Shown piece after piece: positions 59,889-64,000 of a DNA stretch of 64,000 nt (within the stretch, counting starts at the first letter, position 1; each line of letters begins with the position of its first letter). This stretch comes from Siphlonurus alternatus. Taxonomy: Eukaryota; Arthropoda; Insecta; Ephemeroptera; Siphlonuridae. A program made the position numbers and the translations under genes. Location: assembly GCA_949825025.1 (NCBI GenBank), contig OX463788.1, forward strand, positions 19,464,799-19,528,798, given 5' to 3'. The notes beneath the pieces were generated by a model. It worked only from the letters and a program-made list of their open reading frames with translations. It made no database searches and was not told the origin of the DNA.

Positions 59889-61137
59889 AAACCTGACCTT
59901 TTTCAATGGTGGTTTGACTTATTTTAATTTTATGAAACATGTTTGTAGTCATAGTGTACCTGTGCTGACGGGTTGTGCATGATGAGGGTGGTCAGAAACT
60001 GATTCTGCCAAAGCCCAAAACAACAGCGTTTAAAAATGGTCAAGTGCATCGCTGTGACGTCAAGGATGTTATTTTTGTTTTCATTGATTACTACAAACTA
60101 TAACGACCGATATAATATATTGAGTCTTTTTCTTTACGATTACTCGGTCATCGTCATGATCTTTAATTTAACATAAGTTTTTTATATGATTGTTACTTCC
60201 AAGTATTGTTGGCGAAATCACGAACCGCAAAGCAGCACACAAGAGCATTCGTTATTTTGCACTGCATTTTTTTTTCCTTCTTATTTATACTTTCTAAGGA
60301 TGTGGAAGACCCAACGAGCAGCACATAATCATTGTGGAAGAGAAGAGACTAAATATTAGATTGTTTATTTCAAGCTAGCGAAGTAAACATAGACATTGGA
60401 CTACAGGTGTACTGTTTTACTCCAGTTGCAGTTGAGTGCATATGTACTGATGCCCAATTACCCAATTTTTCTTTGTCTCCTCTTGAAAGAAGCATGAAAG
60501 GGTACACAATTAACATGAAAGCTTAAAATTTGTCAAACAAACATGCATATTTAAAAACAAAATTAATTTAAGTTCAATTTACATTTTTTATGAAGAGCAG
60601 TGAAATCAGTGATCGCAATGAAATGAGGAAAGCCACCACCAGGTATTATATAGGCAGGAGAAATATATTATTTGCTGCATAGAAGTGACGAGACTTGCCG
60701 GCCACCGTGAGAGAAAACAAGCAAGCTGCAGAGAGAGAACATTGCGCGAGGGAGGGGAGAGATGGAGCCCGGAAGTGCAGAGATGCGTGACGTCACAAGG
60801 TGAACGTCTGGTCAGCTAAGAACGTTCAACTTTCGCTCGCTCGTTGTGCTCTAACCACTTTCTTTGCAAGCCAAGCAAACCTACCTAAGCGAGCAACTCT
60901 TTTGTCAGTTGTTTCGTTCGACGTTTCTTTCCCATACAAAAACTTCTTTTTATTCGCGGCTTGAACGCTTACTTATTCGGTCTTCTTTACTTTACATTGC
61001 ACGCGGGTTAATAATTTCTCTTACATTATCACCACATGCGGAAGACCTGAGTTCGAGCCTCTTCTCTTTGCAATTTAAAATAACCCGTTATTCCGATGCC
61101 AAAATAAAATGGTTTACTTTTTTTAGTATACCAACAA

Positions 61138-61139
<2 letters not shown>

Positions 61140-61216
<77 letters not shown>
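61140..61216. repeat. (TA)n microsatellite
   Basis: About 38 uninterrupted TA units. Confidence 0.95.
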
Positions 61217-61218
<2 letters not shown>

Positions 61219-61702
61219 TTCTTGTTGCATGAAAATTTATAAATTCAAATTTTTAATTCAATCATAGGCTGTAGAGCATGTATGACGTCAATTATTACAT
61301 AAAATATAAACATAATATACCTAATTCTAATTAAAATGAGATTTTCTAATTTTAATTAATTTAATTAAAACTTAATATATACCCAAACAAAATTTAAAAG
61401 TAGGATCTATAAAATTAACATAATATTTAAAATGGTGTCGTTTTAAACATCACATTAGAACCATAATAACCACAATATAATTAACCCATAACATTTAAAT
61501 TAAAAGTCTATAAATTTTTATGAAGTACGCGTACAAGATAATTGGTTATTTTAGCACCAGTAGTAAATATTATGAATTAGTTCTGTTAAAACGCACTTTC
61601 GAATAAATTGTCATAATATATTCACAATTTTTTTCTTTTTTTCAAAGTATATTAAGTTTCTTGATGCACTTTTATTCTTCATGTATGGATTATTATGAAA
61701 AG

Positions 61703-61705
<3 letters not shown>

Positions 61706-61752
<47 letters not shown>

Positions 61753-61827
61753 ATATAATATAATATAATATAATATAATATAATATAATATAATATAATA
61801 TAATATAATATAATATAATATAATATA

Positions 61828-61866
<39 letters not shown>
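61706..61866. repeat. Compound microsatellite (TA)n-(TATAA)n-(TA)n
   Basis: About 20 TA units, then about 17 TATAA units, then about 17 TA units. It is nearly symmetric about its centre and lies beside the RT fragment at 61916. Confidence 0.95.
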
Positions 61867-61870
<4 letters not shown>

Positions 61871-61915
61871 TTTCTTTTAAATGTACATCCTCATTTAGTG
61901 TATTATTAATATTAT

Positions 61916-62218
61916 TCAACCCAAGAAATTTGGTATCACTGGCTTCTTGAATAATATCCCATCTAGTTTAACTGTAATATTTATTGTTTCTTTACTTGTT
62001 GATGGTAATTCATCAGTGAGGTGTAATGCAAAATCATTTGTGGTAAAGTTGTATATACGAGGACCCAATTTGGAACCCTGAGGGACCCCAAGGGTTACAG
62101 GAAGTAGGTCAGATTTGTATTCATGTATTGCAAAGCCTTCCAACCCGAGTCGAAACTTCTTATACTTGTTACAACAAGGCACTGAAATTACCAGAATTGC
62201 ATAGCTAGAAATGTACAT
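61916..62218 (-). pseudogene. Small reverse transcriptase fragment
   Basis: Minus-strand frame with KFRLGLEGFAIHEYKSDLL and VTLGVPQGSKLGPRIYNF. GVPQGSKLGP is RT motif B of jockey/RTE-like elements. No catalytic YADD follows, and the frame soon loses similarity, so it is a short broken remnant next to the compound microsatellite. Confidence 0.7.
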
Positions 62219-62257
62219 GTAGGCAGTGATTATAGCTAGGGCTTCAGAAGTATTAAA

Positions 62258-62419
62258 CAGGCGCGGATCCAGGGGGTGGGCTGGGGGGGGCTGCAGCCCC
62301 CCCTCCCCGAAATTTTGGATTTAATATGGGCAATATAGGCATTCCCCCACTCCACTTTTTTTTAACATTGGCCTTATGGAGGCAGCCCCTCCCGAAATTT
62401 TTTTCTGGATCCGCGCCTG
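62258..62419. mobile_element. Small hAT-type MITE, copy 2, with 8-bp target duplication
   Basis: Perfect 15-bp terminal inverted repeats CAGGCGCGGATCCAG / CTGGATCCGCGCCTG bound 162 bp. The flanks GTATTAAA (62250-62257) and GTATTAAA (62420-62427) are an exact 8-bp duplication, the hallmark of hAT transposition. No coding capacity. Confidence 0.9.
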
Positions 62420-63597
62420 GTATTAAATAGTACTCAATTACAATTTTTATTAAGGCTTAACCTGAGAAATTTGGACGAAAAATTCGCTACAACAGATTTT
62501 CTTCAAATTAATTTGGTGGACTTACAACAATCGTCAAATTAGCTCTGAATTTTTTCGGAATTTTTTAACCGTTGGTTTAATTATAATTAATTTATTTAAA
62601 TGAGAATGTTGTATCCTTCCAATGTTAAATTTGTTAATTAGCATTGCAAAAAAACTATACAACAGATTCTTTTACTTTTTTTTTACTAAAACCTAATTTT
62701 TTAGACTATTTTTCTGAATTATTTTCATATATTTTGAACCGTGGCGATGATCGTTTCCTATATGTGATGAGAAATGTGGCAACGTTCTCAAGGACTGATG
62801 TCACCACCCCCTCCTAAAAAATTATTCGCATTCAATGCAAACAGTGTTGCCACTATAGCCACGCCTCTTGACCTTGACAGACAAATTCTCAGGTTATACC
62901 TTAAAGCAATAAATTTAATAATGATGAATTACGAAAATTTCAACCACAACAAAACGAGGTAGTTCAATATTGTTAACACGTATTGACACAGATATTTTCT
63001 ACTGTCTACTGGTCAAGTAAACACACCTTTACGGGGCGACGATGATAGAATTTGTTGAAAATTACATTTGCTACACTTCGTGCATTGTATAATTATAATA
63101 AAATATGTACAATATAATATGAGTATTATACTAAAAAACAAAAACATGAGATTGTACATTAATATAATAATAAATGTACTCATGTATCGATAAAAATGCA
63201 TATACGTCACACGTATGACTCAAAAGCTTCCAAAGAAAAAAAAAAATCTAAAACAGGTAATTACGTAGCATAATAAATTTAGGACTATTTTTCCTTCTCA
63301 GATTATTCGTATTTCCAACATTATTATTAAGCAAACTGTGGTTAAATACACTGCTAACTTGATTTTTCTCGTTTGGAAAAACACCTGAACTGAAAGGAAT
63401 TAAAAGGAAAATTACAAGTAGAAAATTTGAAAGAAGGGCGTTCACTGATGGCACTCGTTTATTTTAAATTAAATATTGTAAAATAAAACGTCACCGCTTA
63501 ATTTGTGCCGTTCGAATAAGCAAGACACTGAACGTTGAGTTTTACGATTTCCTAGGATCCTTGGAAGTGTATAATATAGGAAGTGCGAATAGATAGG

Positions 63598-63608
63598 AAA
63601 TTAGGTCA
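63598..63608 (+). promoter_or_regulatory. RORE-type site (AAATTAGGTCA)
   Basis: A perfect WAWNTRGGTCA match beginning a GC-rich stretch (63600-63900) at the far upstream end of the window. Its link to E75 is uncertain at 24 kb distance. Confidence 0.25.
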
Positions 63609-64000
63609 GCCAGCGTTGAGGACCTTCAAGGAAGAATTTGCGAGATAGAGGTCCGCTCAGCAAGCAAGGTCCTGCGCGGCTCCAGCAGGCAGGGTCACGC
63701 CACTGACAATGTGAATGCTACTACGATCAGCAAGCAGTAGCAGGGTCATAATAAATGTGAATCATGCCAGAGAGAAGTATGAAACCAGGCGGCATGGATG
63801 GCATGATTGTTAATCGCCGCTCAGGGGCCAACCACGAGATAAAAAAACGTGCATGCTTTGAGACAATGTATAGCCAACTGATGAGCCTCGACCTTGCTTG
63901 CAACATCTAGATTACAATAGCTGAAATTAATATAAAAAACGGCAAAAACACCTTAATTATTTGGAACAATGGTACGTGATTATTTACACCACATCTAATA

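Larger units (their letters stand above)
39373..64000. other. Upstream flank or 5' intron of E75: non-coding with islands and TEs
   Basis: No host exon is recognised beyond 39020. AT-rich sequence alternates with GC/CpG-rich islands near 40.93-41.33, 41.64-42.14, 46.72-47.06, 47.47-47.77, 48.93-49.52, 49.93-50.25, 51.59-51.79, 53.06-53.30, 57.31-57.78, 57.96-58.26, 60.63-61.05 and 63.6-63.9 kb. Open frames within them show no family resemblance. TE copies are listed separately. Further 5' exons of E75 could lie outside the window. Confidence 0.5.

Noticed and set aside
60864..61217. 117-codon open frame ending in Ile-Tyr repeats
   Set aside because: The C-terminal half is the translation of a (TA)n tract and the rest has no family resemblance.

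Overview
This is an animal, almost certainly arthropod, nuclear genome: AT-rich (roughly two thirds A+T by eye), full of A/T microsatellites, fold-back MITEs and decayed non-LTR retrotransposons. It carries one recognisable host gene, a spliced ortholog of the ecdysone-induced nuclear receptor E75 (Drosophila Eip75B, NR1D3, the arthropod counterpart of REV-ERB), on the minus strand. I cannot name the species from sequence alone.

Gene layout. The E75 coding exons run from about 39.0 kb down to the stop codon at 16.09 kb, with a probable 3'UTR to about 14.47 kb. Five common exons are recognised: zinc finger 1 (31517-31429), zinc finger 2 (24010-23866), hinge (21366-21128), first half of the LBD (17880-17662) and a long last exon with the rest of the LBD and the F domain (17244-16090). 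Every junction has GT/AG signals and matching phase. Four alternative first exons are supported and a fifth is likely. Three feed zinc finger 1 in phase 1 (39020-38918, 34477-34462, 32119-32056). One E75B-like exon (25202-25080) joins zinc finger 2 in phase 0, so the product lacks finger 1. One E75D-like exon (22345-22276) joins the hinge exon in phase 1, so the product lacks the whole DNA-binding domain. A weak further candidate is 35248-35221. Predicted proteins are 649, 636, 620, 626 and 560 aa. One locus would therefore give two-finger, one-finger and zero-finger receptors sharing one heme-binding LBD and a C-terminal PLNLS peptide.

Regulatory landscape. Introns and the 25 kb upstream of the first recognised exon alternate AT-rich sequence with short GC/CpG-rich islands. 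In and near them are candidate nuclear-receptor sites: two EcRE-like inverted repeats upstream of the B exon, a pair of FTZ-F1-type sites beside four CACGTG E-boxes in the hinge-LBD intron, four perfect RORE/REV-ERB-type elements, and a marked excess of the CRE palindrome TGACGTCA. None is proven.

Mobile DNA. The first 13.3 kb, downstream of the gene, is TE-dominated: TTAA-flanked fold-back MITEs nested in one another (1.97-2.77 kb, 9.69-10.5 kb), two other fold-back families, and RT remnants at 4.4-5.0 and 11.7-13.3 kb. Further upstream of the gene are an RT remnant at 44.1-45.2 kb, a 5S-rRNA-derived SINE pair (48.0 and 52.5 kb), small hAT-type MITEs with CAGGCGCGGATCC ends (50.5 and 62.3 kb), a TTAA fold-back at 56.0 kb and an RT fragment at 62 kb. 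I found no bacterial-type system, CRISPR array, complete tRNA gene or second host protein gene.
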